Shown here: piece after piece, positions 1 through 7,728 of the stretch
Position numbering within the stretch: the first letter of the stretch is position 1
Layout: each line of letters opens with the position of its first letter
DNA from: JAGOPY01 sp964619555
Lineage (GTDB): Bacteria; Bacteroidota; Bacteroidia; Bacteroidales; JAGOPY01
Reading direction: 5' to 3'
Length of the DNA stretch: 64,000 bases
Assembly (NCBI GenBank): GCA_964619555.1
Contig: CAZUDV010000005.1
Location: 246,839-310,838 of the forward strand
The notes under the pieces: model-generated
Database searches by the model: none
What the model saw: the letters and a program-made list of their open reading frames with translations, nothing else
What the model was told of the DNA's origin: nothing
Position numbers and translations under genes: made by a program

Positions 1-1
1 G

Positions 2-844
2 AGGCCTGATTCGTTCCAGGATAATCTCTCGGGGATGATCAAGGCAGGAATCTTTCCGGAAGGTCTTGTTAAATACTCCTCCGATTGGGACAAAGCGATG
101 GAAGAATACGGCCAGCGGATACGGGAAGACGGGGAATTTGCCGCAAGATGGGGAGATGCCGGGCCCATCTATGGAAAACAATGGAGAAGATGGGAATATT
201 ATGACCATGAGAAAGGGACCTTTATCGAAATCGATCAGCTGGGGAAGATGATCTCGGGGCTGAAAAAGAAACCGACCGGTAAAAAGCACATTGTCGATTC
301 ATGGAACCCGGGAGATACCCCGAAAATGTCGCTGCCTCCATGCCATGTACTTTACCAGGCGACTGCCAATGAAGAAGGGGAGCTGGAATTACAGCTTTAC
401 CAGCGGAGTTGCGACCAGTTCCTGGGGGTCCCGTTCAATATCGCCAGTTATGCCGCGCTTACCCAGGTCATTGCGCAGGAAGCAGGCATGGTGCCCAAGA
501 CATTCATCCACACCTTTGGAGATGCCCATTTTTATACGAGTATCGGGAAGAGAACTCAATGGTACAAAGCGAATTTCAAGGAAGTGCAGCAAAGGATCAG
601 AAATGTTTCTCAAAAGGAAGATTATTTGGAGGTTATCCAGTGGATTGATAAACATGCACCCAGCGACGGCAATGAAGAAAAATACGATCATGTGACGGCC
701 ATTCTCGAACAAATGTCGAGGGAACCCCGGCCCATGCCCAAGCTGCATATTGCTAAAAAACCATTTGATCAGCTGACGATAGATGATTTTGTCATAGAAG
801 GCTATGACCCCCATCCCCCGATCAGAAGAAATATGTGTGTCTAA
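2..844 (+). CDS. thyA: thymidylate synthase, 5' truncated by window edge
   Basis: Converts dUMP to dTMP with methylene-tetrahydrofolate in the cytosol. The frame is open from base 2, so the N-terminus lies outside the window; the first internal Met is at 35. Visible ThyA landmarks are GPIYGKQWR, the active-site segment LPPCHVLYQ with the catalytic Cys, the nucleotide-binding block QRSCDQFLGVPFNIASYA and HTFGDAHFYTSI. The gene overlaps the following Nudix-like gene by 10 bp, which implies translational coupling in a pyrimidine/nucleotide operon. The C-terminus (PIRRNMCV) is shorter and more hydrophilic than in the E. coli enzyme, but the conserved core is complete from the GPIYGKQWR block onward. 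Confidence 0.95.
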   Translation, partial: RPDSFQDNLSGMIKAGIFPEGLVKYSSDWDKAMEEYGQRIREDGEFAARWGDAGPIYGKQWRRWEYYDHEKGTFIEIDQLGKMISGLKKKPTGKKHIVDSWNPGDTPKMSLPPCHVLYQATANEEGELELQLYQRSCDQFLGVPFNIASYAALTQVIAQEAGMVPKTFIHTFGDAHFYTSIGKRTQWYKANFKEVQQRIRNVSQKEDYLEVIQWIDKHAPSDGNEEKYDHVTAILEQMSREPRPMPKLHIAKKPFDQLTIDDFVIEGYDPHPPIRRNMCV

Positions 845-1473
845 ACAACACTGCTTTGGAAGAATCAGTCTTCGCCATTCCGACCAGCGAATTGTGGAAA
901 CTATTGGCCTATAATGAAAACGGGTTAATAAGGGGAAACAGCCATGATTTGAACCGGATTGTTCAGCATGGCCAGTTCCGGAAACGGAGTGAACTGGAAG
1001 AAGACCCTTCCTTTAAGCAAATCATTCCGTATGGAATCATCTCCCATGAGGAATTCTATTACCTGTTTACGAGGAAACCGGGACAGAGGGAGAAAAGGCT
1101 GCAATACAAGCTCCACCTGGGGGTGGGTGGCCATGTCAATCCCGGCAGTGCAATGGTGCCGGGGGATCAGTACCTGGTCAATGAATTGAAGAGGGAATTC
1201 ATCGAAGAGGTTAAACCGTTCAATGGTTGCATGATCGAAGACATAGAATTTATCGGTTTCATCAATGACGAATCCATACCGGTCAGCCGTGTCCATATCG
1301 GGTTGTTGTATGATATCCATGTTTCCAATAAAAATCTTGCCGTCAATGAGCCGGAAAAGATGAAGGCTGAATGGATTGCAAAGGCGGATCTGGCAGATTA
1401 TTATGAAAAAATGGAAACCTGGACCAGGATTGCCTTTGATCAGTATATCAGGAAAGGGGAATCGACAGGTTGA
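835..1473 (+). CDS. Nudix-like hydrolase, unknown substrate
   Basis: A protein of 212 residues whose centre carries a Nudix-box-like stretch: GGHVNPGS followed by a helix with REFIEEV (residues about 98-125), matching the Gx5Ex7REUxEExGU pattern only loosely, because the first Glu position is not obvious. The family hydrolyses nucleoside diphosphates linked to another moiety. The start overlaps the end of thyA by 10 bp, and co-transcription with thyA suggests a role in nucleotide housekeeping. The weak box means that catalysis is not certain. It could also be a Nudix-fold regulatory or phosphoesterase-like protein. Confidence 0.7.
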   Translation: MCLNNTALEESVFAIPTSELWKLLAYNENGLIRGNSHDLNRIVQHGQFRKRSELEEDPSFKQIIPYGIISHEEFYYLFTRKPGQREKRLQYKLHLGVGGHVNPGSAMVPGDQYLVNELKREFIEEVKPFNGCMIEDIEFIGFINDESIPVSRVHIGLLYDIHVSNKNLAVNEPEKMKAEWIAKADLADYYEKMETWTRIAFDQYIRKGESTG

Positions 1474-1612
1474 TTGGCCAGGCATTGACTCCCCCTTACC
1501 GACCATCCGTGGGCCTTTTATAAAGTTCTGTTATTTCTTATATTTGGTACAGTATAAGTAATACGGCTATCTTCCTGTGAAGGGGCTGTAACAATAGCGT
1601 AATTAGACAGAG

Positions 1613-1631
1613 GTTATGTGTAACAGGGCAA
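1613..1631 (+). repeat. left arm of inverted repeat bounding a toxin-antitoxin cassette
   Basis: GTTATGTGTAACAGGGCAA here is the reverse complement, with one mismatch, of the sequence at 2382-2400. The pair encloses exactly the toxin remnant and antitoxin. GTTATGT resembles an integron attC core site, but no full attC fold is visible. Confidence 0.7.
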
Positions 1632-1708
1632 AATTAAATTTTCCTTTTTTTTAATCCATTTGTTGCTATATATGGAAACTATATTATCTTTGCATTTTAA
1701 TTTACATA

Positions 1709-2045
1709 ATGATGATAGTGCATTTTAATGTTGTCTTTTTAAGAGAAGTCGAGATCTTTCTGACTTCCTTAGACATTAAAGCAAGAAACAAAATTGTTTT
1801 CAACATTGATAAAGCACGAATTATGCTCAATCCAAATTTATTTAAGAAATTGAATGATGATATTTTGGGAATTTAGAACAACCTTTCAATCAAATGATTA
1901 TAGATTATTAGCTTTCTGGGATAAAACTGATAACCAAAACACACTGGTAATTTGTACTCATGGATTTATTAAAAAATCATAAAAAACTCCAAAATCAGAA
2001 ATTCAAAAAGCATTGAAGATTAGATTAGAATATTTTAAAGGATAA
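1709..2045 (+). pseudogene. HigB/RelE-like toxin (Gp49 family), frameshifted and nonsense-mutated
   Basis: Conceptual translation gives a RelE-superfamily toxin (phage-derived Gp49/HigB type): an N-terminal part ending in FKKLNDD, then WEFRT, DYRLLAFWD and a terminal THGFIKKS segment. Two lesions break it. An extra T in the run near 1863-1867 shifts WEFRTTF out of frame, giving a stop about 10 bases later, and a TAA replaces an expected Gln codon just after FIKKS (about 1978). The conceptual stop lies 3 bases before the antitoxin ATG, the usual tight HigBA spacing. One lesion could be a sequencing error; two independent ones suggest true decay. Confidence 0.75.
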
Positions 2046-2048
2046 ACA

Positions 2049-2375
2049 ATGACAAAGCAAACTCAACAAGGAATCACACTGGACCAATTCAAGGACAAAT
2101 ACATTGGTAAACGTGGTACCCCTGATCGGGATCAATATGAATTTGATTTAAAAATGGAAATTCTTGGGGAAATGATTAAAAAAACAAGAAAAGAGAGAAA
2201 CATGACCCAGGAAGAATTAGGGCAATTAATTGGGGTCAATAAATCCGAAATTTCCAAACTTGAAAAAAATAGTCGGAATATGACTATAGGGACGGTAATC
2301 AAGATATTTCATGCACTAAGAACTAATGTTAAGCTCAAAATCGAATTAGAAGATCAAGAACTAAGCCTGACTTAA
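2049..2375 (+). CDS. higA: HigA-like antitoxin, XRE-family HTH
   Basis: A protein of 108 residues with an N-terminal extension and a C-terminal Cro/C1 helix-turn-helix (residues about 38-95: TRKERNMTQEELGQLIG, NKSEISKLEKNSRNMTIGT). It belongs to the antitoxins paired with Gp49-like toxins; such proteins neutralise the toxin and repress their own operon. It follows the decayed toxin by 3 bp (toxin first, antitoxin second, as in higBA). The antitoxin is intact while the toxin is broken, the non-lethal order of decay. It is AT-rich relative to the flanking metabolic genes, consistent with acquisition. Confidence 0.85.
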   Translation: MTKQTQQGITLDQFKDKYIGKRGTPDRDQYEFDLKMEILGEMIKKTRKERNMTQEELGQLIGVNKSEISKLEKNSRNMTIGTVIKIFHALRTNVKLKIELEDQELSLT

Positions 2376-2381
2376 TTTTTA

Positions 2382-2400
2382 TTGCCCTGCTACACATAAC
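2382..2400 (-). repeat. right arm of inverted repeat bounding the toxin-antitoxin cassette
   Basis: Reverse complement of 1613-1631 with one mismatch. It begins 6 bases after the antitoxin stop. The adjacent ACATAACAACCGCGC resembles the 5' part of an attC site, but the matching 3' core is not seen downstream. Confidence 0.7.
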
Positions 2401-2537
2401 AACCGCGCATCGCCCAGGCCGGTGATAAATAGCCACTAGACTTTCATAATTTATTTTCAAATAATAGTAATTTTTTATTGTTTATCAATAATTATTTATT
2501 ATTTTTGCTGAATGATTAAAGTTTAAAATAGCCAATC

Positions 2538-2722
2538 ATGGAAAAAGAAATCAGTCAAAAACTAAAACTGAGCAAATGGCTTTCTGTTCTAAGTATGCTC
2601 CTGGGTATCGCCTTAATGACTTATATGATTATGGTTGAAGAGGAACCCGGGGCTTCCCCCGGATTTTGATAATCCCTGGAATAATGTTGTTTATTATGAA
2701 TCGATACTTAATTAAAAAATAA
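2538..2722 (+). pseudogene. small two-helix membrane protein, frameshifted
   Basis: The first frame (2538-2669) encodes a short protein with one membrane helix (WLSVLSMLLGIALMTYMIMV) and then stops. A second frame continues immediately with a second helix (LIIPGIMLFIMNRYLIKK) to a stop at 2722, four bases before the DUF2975 gene. The two frames join naturally at about 2655-2670, so this looks like one gene broken by an indel. Its function is not recognised; it was probably the first gene of the membrane-protein/HTH unit that follows. Confidence 0.5.
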
Positions 2723-2726
2723 TGCT

Positions 2727-3206
2727 ATGAAACGAATCTCAATCATATTTCTTCAGGCAGTCATCGTGCTTATCGGCATTGTAACACTTGCCATTTTGAT
2801 TCGCTTTCCCTTAACCGAAGGAAGAGCCGCAAACTTAGACTTGTTCCGTATTTACACTGACCCTTTTATCTTGTATGGATATGCAGCATCAATCGCTTTT
2901 TATGTTGCGCTATACAAGGCGTTCAAATTACTGGGGTACATCGGACAGAATAAAGTATTCTCCTCCGACTCTGTCAAGACCTTAAAGAGTATAAAGTATT
3001 GTGCGATCATACTGAGTATTTTAATTGTATTAGCTGGGCTATATATAAGACTATTTCATGATAAAGAAGACGATCCTGCCGGTTTTCTTGCTATGTGTAT
3101 CGTAACTACTTTTGTTTCTATCGTAATAGCAACTGCTGCTGCCATATTTGAAAAACTCTTGCAGAAGGCAATAGATATGAAATCTGAAAATGACTTAACT
3201 ATTTAA
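2727..3206 (+). CDS. DUF2975 membrane protein
   Basis: A protein of 159 residues with four predicted membrane helices (about 7-27, 48-68, 90-110, 121-145) and the layout of DUF2975 proteins. These are commonly followed by a small YozG-type HTH regulator, which is exactly the case here with a 3-bp gap. The function of the family is unknown; the pairing suggests a membrane sensor or target controlled by the regulator. It lies in the AT-rich accessory stretch. Confidence 0.75.
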   Translation: MKRISIIFLQAVIVLIGIVTLAILIRFPLTEGRAANLDLFRIYTDPFILYGYAASIAFYVALYKAFKLLGYIGQNKVFSSDSVKTLKSIKYCAIILSILIVLAGLYIRLFHDKEDDPAGFLAMCIVTTFVSIVIATAAAIFEKLLQKAIDMKSENDLTI

Positions 3207-3209
3207 GAT

Positions 3210-3437
3210 ATGCCGATTATTGTAAATTTAGATGTGATGATGGCTAAGCGAAAAATTTCTCTGAATGAGCTTTCTGAAAAAGTTGAGTTGACGCTATCCA
3301 ATCTTTCCATCCTTAAAACAGGGAAAGCAAGAGCCATTCGATTTAGTACTTTGGAAGCAATTTGTAAAGCACTAAACTGTCAACCAGGCGACATCCTGGA
3401 GTACGTAAATGACGATAATGCAACAACAAGCTGTTAA
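3210..3437 (+). CDS. small XRE-family regulator, YozG-like
   Basis: A protein of 75 residues that is almost entirely one helix-turn-helix: MVxxMAKRKISLNELSEKV, then LSNLSILKTGKARAIRFST and the family-typical end ALNCQPGDILEY. This matches the short Cro/C1 regulators (YozG type) found next to DUF2975 proteins. It starts 3 bp after that gene, so the two are co-transcribed. It probably autoregulates the unit; no operator was identified. Confidence 0.85.
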   Translation: MPIIVNLDVMMAKRKISLNELSEKVELTLSNLSILKTGKARAIRFSTLEAICKALNCQPGDILEYVNDDNATTSC

Positions 3438-3561
3438 TATTGCCAAATGGTGAAGTTTTCTAAGTAATGCCAAATGCAGGACCAGCTCTTCAGTTTATGG
3501 GAGCACTATCCAAAGCCGGCTTTTTATTAATCATAGAGAGAACCTGAATATTACCTTTCAA

Positions 3562-3993
3562 ATGATAGACAGGAACAGGATATTCCAAATTGACAAAAAA
3601 AGAATTGCATTCTTTCTGATATTTATTTTTATGTTTATTCTGACAGAGATGGGCCGGAAAGTGTACAGACCGTACATCTATTCAAATGAAATCTTTGATT
3701 TCTGGATTGCAGACACAATCGGAAACTTAACCGGAACAATTGCGATAATCTTCTTCGAATTTGCAGGTTTTAACCCGAAACTCAAACAGGGGAGAATATT
3801 TTTAATGATTATCACTTTCGGTTTGATAGCATATGAACTGTTGCAATATTTTTCACCAAGAAGTATTCTGGACTGGAGAGATATGATTGCTACCTTAATT
3901 GCCGGATTAATTTCCTGGGGTATTTATGAAATTCTTTTTATAAAACTTAAAGAAAAAGAAAATACGCCACATAACAACATCTATCCTCAATAG
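3562..3993 (+). CDS. VanZ-like small membrane protein
   Basis: A protein of 143 residues with four hydrophobic segments (about 15-33, 55-70, 80-95, 112-130). The motif YELLQYFSPRSILDWRDMIATLIAG near the C-terminus resembles the VanZ-like pattern (GELLQ...R..DwxDixAN..G). The VanZ fold is widespread in small membrane proteins of unknown function, so no role in glycopeptide resistance is implied. It is a single gene with no obvious operon partner. Confidence 0.6.
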   Translation: MIDRNRIFQIDKKRIAFFLIFIFMFILTEMGRKVYRPYIYSNEIFDFWIADTIGNLTGTIAIIFFEFAGFNPKLKQGRIFLMIITFGLIAYELLQYFSPRSILDWRDMIATLIAGLISWGIYEILFIKLKEKENTPHNNIYPQ

Positions 3994-4137
3994 CTAATAA
4001 TTAAGCAAATTAAAAGAGTATTCCCCCTTGGATAATACGTACCGCAGGATAGTGACGCAGCCAACAAAACGGCTTCCGGATATATTTGTAAACCGTTATT
4101 TAATCTTAGGAGTGTACCTGCCAAGGCTCATTTGGAT

Positions 4138-5067
4138 TCATCGTTCAGAACCCAGAATCCCCATCTCCCCTGCCGCTTCCTTCAGCACATCCACATCCAG
4201 CCCGTGCCCGATGCCGTTCTTTTCGCAATAATCAACCAGGGCAAAGGTGTTGAGGTTGCTCACCATGTGGTCGGCCGCCATGGGGCAGCCGCCAAAACCG
4301 CCGGTTACCGTGTCGAAGCGCCTGACTCCGGCTTTCCATGCCGCGTCAATCTTCGGGTATTCATCTCCCGGCAGGGAGTGGAAATGGGCCCCGAATTCCA
4401 CATCGGGAAACGACCGGATCACCCGCTCAAATACTCTCGTAATGGTGGCGGGGTCCACATCGCCCATGATGTCCGACAACGGGATGACCCGATGCCCAAG
4501 CTCGTACAGGTAGCCCGCGAATTCTTCGATGATCCCCGGGTCCCATGGATCGCCGTAGGGATTTCCGAATGACATCGACAGGTAGACGATCAGCCTTTTC
4601 TGATGCTGCTCACAGACTTCCATAATGTCGTGTATGGTGCCTTTGGCCTTGTTGACGTTGGAATTGAGGTTGCGCTTCAGGAAGGTCGGGGAGGCGGAGA
4701 AAGGGAAGAGCAGGTCGTCGACCTGAAGGTCAAACTTTGAATTTTTAATTTTTAATTTTAAATTATCGGGATCTGGCCGGCAGTTTGAAGTCCCATGCCT
4801 TGCCGCCCTCATCGCTCCGCGTTTGTTGACTACCAGTAACATAATCCGGGATTTGCATCCGGTAAGGTCGAGACCGCGAAGCACCTGCGTGGTGTCGGCC
4901 ATCTGCGGGATCACCTTTGAAGACACATAACTACCAACCTCAACGGTGTCGAAACCGGCCAGCAGCAGCCTATTGATAATCCGTACCTTGGTTTCGGTCG
5001 GGATAAAATGTTTGATGCCCTGGAAGGCATCTCTCGGGGTCTCGATTATTTTAAGTTCAAAGGGCAA
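4138..5067 (-). CDS. HMG-CoA lyase family protein (DRE-TIM metallolyase), with repeat-derived insert
   Basis: A TIM-barrel lyase expected to cleave 3-hydroxy-3-methylglutaryl-CoA into acetyl-CoA and acetoacetate, the last step of leucine breakdown. It shows the metal/catalytic start PRDAFQG (residues about 11-17), the HFH metal pair (GAHFHSL) and the cysteine loop GGFGGCPMA with the catalytic Cys. Downstream genes for methylcrotonyl-CoA carboxylase and methylglutaconyl-CoA hydratase fit. Residues about 100-112 (DNLKLKIKNSKFD) are encoded by an AT-rich heptamer array (4731-4766) of the type otherwise found between genes; the barrel continues in frame on both sides. Related DRE-TIM lyases for other 3-hydroxyacyl-CoAs are an alternative. 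Confidence 0.85.
   Translation of the reverse strand: MPFELKIIETPRDAFQGIKHFIPTETKVRIINRLLLAGFDTVEVGSYVSSKVIPQMADTTQVLRGLDLTGCKSRIMLLVVNKRGAMRAARHGTSNCRPDPDNLKLKIKNSKFDLQVDDLLFPFSASPTFLKRNLNSNVNKAKGTIHDIMEVCEQHQKRLIVYLSMSFGNPYGDPWDPGIIEEFAGYLYELGHRVIPLSDIMGDVDPATITRVFERVIRSFPDVEFGAHFHSLPGDEYPKIDAAWKAGVRRFDTVTGGFGGCPMAADHMVSNLNTFALVDYCEKNGIGHGLDVDVLKEAAGEMGILGSER
4731..4766. repeat. AT-rich heptamer array inside a lyase gene
   Basis: Repeats of AATTTTT/AATTTTA with a 7-base period, in frame inside the lyase gene. The same kind of array is intergenic elsewhere in the window. Confidence 0.75.
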
Positions 5068-5090
5068 AGGGTTAAGTTGAAGTTATAAAT
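5045..5090. repeat. left inverted arm beside four-helix-bundle gene
   Basis: TTCAAAGGGCAAAGGGTTAA followed by GTTGAAG is nearly the reverse complement of 5527-5568 (TCAAC, CCCTTTACCCTTTGAA). The two arms flank the inserted four-helix-bundle gene. Confidence 0.6.
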
Positions 5091-5153
5091 GGCAAAGTTA
5101 TGAACAGGACGGGTATATTTTGTCATTTCGTCGATAAACAATAAAAACATTTT

Positions 5154-5516
5154 ATGGAAGGACCAATTTACAAGAAAACGATAGGGTTTTCGATCAAACT
5201 GATGGATTTGTACAAAGAACTACTTAAAGGTCACGAGTACATACTTTCCAGGCAAGTGATACGGGCCGGAACAAGTATCGGGGCCAATGTTCAAGAGGCT
5301 ACTGCGGCATCCAGCCGGCGGGATTTTATAAATAAGATGTCCATCGCGGCTAAGGAAGCTAAAGAAACACGTTACTGGCTGACGGTTTTATCTGAGGGAA
5401 AGCTGATAGAATATAATTTTGATAGTTTAATGACAGAGATTGATGAAATTATCAAAATTTTGAGCAAAATCATCATCACCGCGAAAAATAACTTGGGCAA
5501 AAAAATATCAAACTAG
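5154..5516 (+). CDS. four helix bundle protein (S23/IVP family)
   Basis: A protein of 120 residues, all helical, with the family signature RQVIRAGTSIGANVQEA (about residues 37-53), FINKMSIAAKEAKETRYWL and a C-terminal helix. It belongs to the 23S rRNA intervening-sequence protein / four-helix-bundle family, relatives of the Avd accessory protein of diversity-generating retroelements. Its molecular function is unknown, and no reverse transcriptase or variable region is present here. It lies in opposite orientation between two lyase genes that would otherwise be adjacent, with inverted repeat arms on both sides, so it looks like an inserted unit. Confidence 0.9.
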   Translation: MEGPIYKKTIGFSIKLMDLYKELLKGHEYILSRQVIRAGTSIGANVQEATAASSRRDFINKMSIAAKEAKETRYWLTVLSEGKLIEYNFDSLMTEIDEIIKILSKIIITAKNNLGKKISN

Positions 5517-5526
5517 TAAACTAAAC

Positions 5527-5568
5527 AACCTCAACTTATCCCTTTACCCTTTGAACTTTGAACTTTAC
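5527..5568. repeat. right inverted arm beside four-helix-bundle gene
   Basis: Heptamer-rich sequence ending in TTTGAACTTTGAACTTTA, complementary to 5045-5090. It touches the 3' end of the second lyase gene. Confidence 0.6.
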
Positions 5569-6566
5569 TTCATGTGTTTCGGTATCCTTCCGTTCCGGAT
5601 GGTCTCCGAACGAAGCCTTCTGCCTACGATCCGTTCCACCATGGCACCGATCTTGAGTACCCGGTCGATGTCCAGCCCGGTGTCGATGCCCATTTCGTCC
5701 ATCATTACCACCATATCTTCCGTGGGAACGAGCCCGACGATCATGGGATCTTTGTAATAATAGTCCCCGGTGCCGGGAACGGGCACGCCATCCACGAAAT
5801 TGGCCGGCTGGCCGCCAATCCCGCCCATGGTGGACTCATAGTTGGTCATTCCGGCCTGGAGAGCTGCCAGCACATTGGCCAGTCCCCAGCCACGTGTGGT
5901 ATGGAAATGGACAATGTGCTTATCCGGCGAGCCAAAGGCGTCCAGCAGCATGGAATAGTAACGATAAACACGGTCCGGTGAAGCCGATCCGTCATGGTCG
6001 GCATGTTCCACATCGGTACAACCGATATCGAACCAGCGTTTCGCGAATTCTATGGCTGTTTTCATCTCGGTCGGTCCTTCTATGGGGCAGCCCCAGATAG
6101 TGCTGACCGTGCCATTCACTTTCATCCCGGCCTCCCGGGCCATCGGAACATATTTTTCGGCCATCTTAAAATAATCTTCGATGGATATCCCGGAGTTGGT
6201 CCGGTGATGCGACTCACTGGTGCTGACCATCAGCAGGATACGATCGGGGCCCCAGCCTTCCTTCCGGGCCTCGATAGCCCTCTCGATCGCTTTCTCGCGA
6301 ATGGTGATCGCTGTCAGTTTGGTATCCGGCAGTATATGAGCCACTTTTTTACTGGTCCGGAGCTTTTTAAAAAGTTCATCCGCATCCTTAAACTGAGGCA
6401 TGCCCTTCGGGTTGCCGAAATTGGTCACTTCGATATGCCTGAAACCGGCCAGGAGCAATTCTTCTGCCAGCCAGAGCTTGGCTTCCGTTGGGATGAACTT
6501 CTCTTCATGCTGGAATCCGTCGCGGACGGTAATATCGCCGATGGTTACTTTTTTGGGGTAATTCAT
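5565..6566 (-). CDS. HMG-CoA lyase-like protein lacking the loop cysteine
   Basis: A protein of 333 residues with a DRE-TIM barrel: VRDGFQHEEKFIPTE at the N-terminus (catalytic Arg-Asp), FRHIEVTNFGNPKGMPQ, the metal histidines VHFHTTRG and a C-terminal MGGIGGQP loop. In HMG-CoA lyases that loop carries the catalytic Cys (GGCP); here it is Gln. The protein may therefore act on another acyl-CoA or pyruvate-type substrate, or work with the cysteine-bearing paralogue encoded downstream on the same strand (4138-5067). The two share orientation and would form one transcription unit if the four-helix-bundle insertion were absent. Confidence 0.8.
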   Translation of the reverse strand: MNYPKKVTIGDITVRDGFQHEEKFIPTEAKLWLAEELLLAGFRHIEVTNFGNPKGMPQFKDADELFKKLRTSKKVAHILPDTKLTAITIREKAIERAIEARKEGWGPDRILLMVSTSESHHRTNSGISIEDYFKMAEKYVPMAREAGMKVNGTVSTIWGCPIEGPTEMKTAIEFAKRWFDIGCTDVEHADHDGSASPDRVYRYYSMLLDAFGSPDKHIVHFHTTRGWGLANVLAALQAGMTNYESTMGGIGGQPANFVDGVPVPGTGDYYYKDPMIVGLVPTEDMVVMMDEMGIDTGLDIDRVLKIGAMVERIVGRRLRSETIRNGRIPKHMK

Positions 6567-6774
6567 AGGAATCTTAATGTTGAATTTTGAATGGTTAAGG
6601 GTCGGGTTGGGTTTCCCGGTTCTAAAATAATCAAAAATTTGAATCCATACTATAAATGCCGCAGATTCGCAGATTACTTTGCCCGTATTAGTGTAAATCC
6701 TTATCCGCTTTGTGGTTATTACAGTGTCAGAATAAGTACGAAGATTGATATCTTTGGTGAACCAAACTCAAGGC
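6567..6774. other. intergenic region with promoter and decayed repeat
   Basis: Contains GCAGATTCGCAGATTA and ATCCGCTTTGTGG, pieces of a widespread intergenic repeat type (related text at 43640-43690), then the promoter at 6749-6756. No gene is seen. Confidence 0.5.
6749..6756 (+). promoter_or_regulatory. Bacteroidetes -7 promoter element TATCTTTG
   Basis: Perfect TAnnTTTG. It lies 19 bases upstream of the ATG at 6775 and argues against an earlier TTG start at 6745, which would precede the transcript. Confidence 0.6.
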
Positions 6775-7683
6775 ATGATGATTACCTACAGCAATTGCCC
6801 GCTATGTCAATCGGATAAAATTTCAAAAAGGCTGAAAACGCAAGATTTCATGCTATCAAAAGAGGAATTCGAACTCTGGGGATGCGACAATTGCGGATTT
6901 GTTTTTACTCAAACTATTCCATCCACCGAAGAGATCGGAAAATATTACCAGAGCCAGGATTATATCTCCCATTCGGATACAAATAAAGGCCTTATGAACC
7001 GGCTTTACCATCTCAGCCGCCAGGTTATGCTCCGGATGAAATGGCGGATGATCCGAAAAGTGAAAAAAAATGGCCGCTTGCTCGATATAGGTTGCGGTAC
7101 CGGATATTTTCCCGGGTTCATGAAGCTGAAAGGTTTCGAAGCAACCGGGGTAGAAACAGATCCCAAAGCCAGGGCATTTGCCGAGAAGGAATTCAATGTG
7201 AAAGTTTTCTCGCCTGAAGAATTTATATTAAAAAAGATCGATGGAGGATTTGAAGTCATCACTCTCTGGCATGTGCTGGAGCATGTTCATGACCTTGACC
7301 TGTATTTGGAGCGGATAAAGGAATACCTGGCACCTGGCGGCGCCCTGGTGATTGCCCTGCCGAATTGCAATTCGTTGGATGCCAGATTTTATAAGGAACA
7401 CTGGGCGGGTTATGATGTCCCCAGGCACCTCTGGCATTTCACGCCATCGACGATGAAGAAGCTGGCTGAAAAACATGGCCTGCAAATCCTTAAGTTGAAG
7501 AGGCTGCCGTTGGACCCCTTTTACAATTCCATGCTGAGCGAGAAATATAAACGAAACCGGTTATATATGTTTGCCGGATTGATCATCGGGAAACTGGCCT
7601 ACCTGGAAAGCCTGTTCAGCCTGAAAAGATCGAGTTCACTGGTTTATTTTTTAACCACGAAGGTGAAGAATGTTTACCACTGA
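6775..7683 (+). CDS. class I SAM-dependent methyltransferase with N-terminal zinc ribbon
   Basis: About 302 residues. The N-terminus carries a zinc-ribbon pattern (CPLC near residue 7 and CDNCGF near residue 38), followed by a Rossmann methyltransferase domain with motif I LLDIGCGTGYFPGFM, the acidic residue in GVETD, and ITLWHVLEHVHD. This architecture (zinc ribbon plus Methyltransf_23) is typical of enzymes in surface polysaccharide or secondary pathways; the substrate is unknown. The start is set at 6775 because of the -7 element just upstream. ATG 6778 is equally possible. Confidence 0.85.
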   Translation: MMITYSNCPLCQSDKISKRLKTQDFMLSKEEFELWGCDNCGFVFTQTIPSTEEIGKYYQSQDYISHSDTNKGLMNRLYHLSRQVMLRMKWRMIRKVKKNGRLLDIGCGTGYFPGFMKLKGFEATGVETDPKARAFAEKEFNVKVFSPEEFILKKIDGGFEVITLWHVLEHVHDLDLYLERIKEYLAPGGALVIALPNCNSLDARFYKEHWAGYDVPRHLWHFTPSTMKKLAEKHGLQILKLKRLPLDPFYNSMLSEKYKRNRLYMFAGLIIGKLAYLESLFSLKRSSSLVYFLTTKVKNVYH

Positions 7684-7728
7684 GCCCCTTGCATAACATC
7701 CTGATATCTTCATGAGGTTCATCGACTT

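Noticed and set aside
1613..2440. Integron cassette with attC site
   Set aside because: GTTATGT and ACATAAC ends are suggestive, but no complete R''-L''-L'-R' layout and no integrase are visible; kept only as an inverted repeat.
5154..5516. Diversity-generating retroelement, because of the Avd-like four-helix bundle
   Set aside because: No reverse transcriptase, template repeat or variable repeat is seen nearby.
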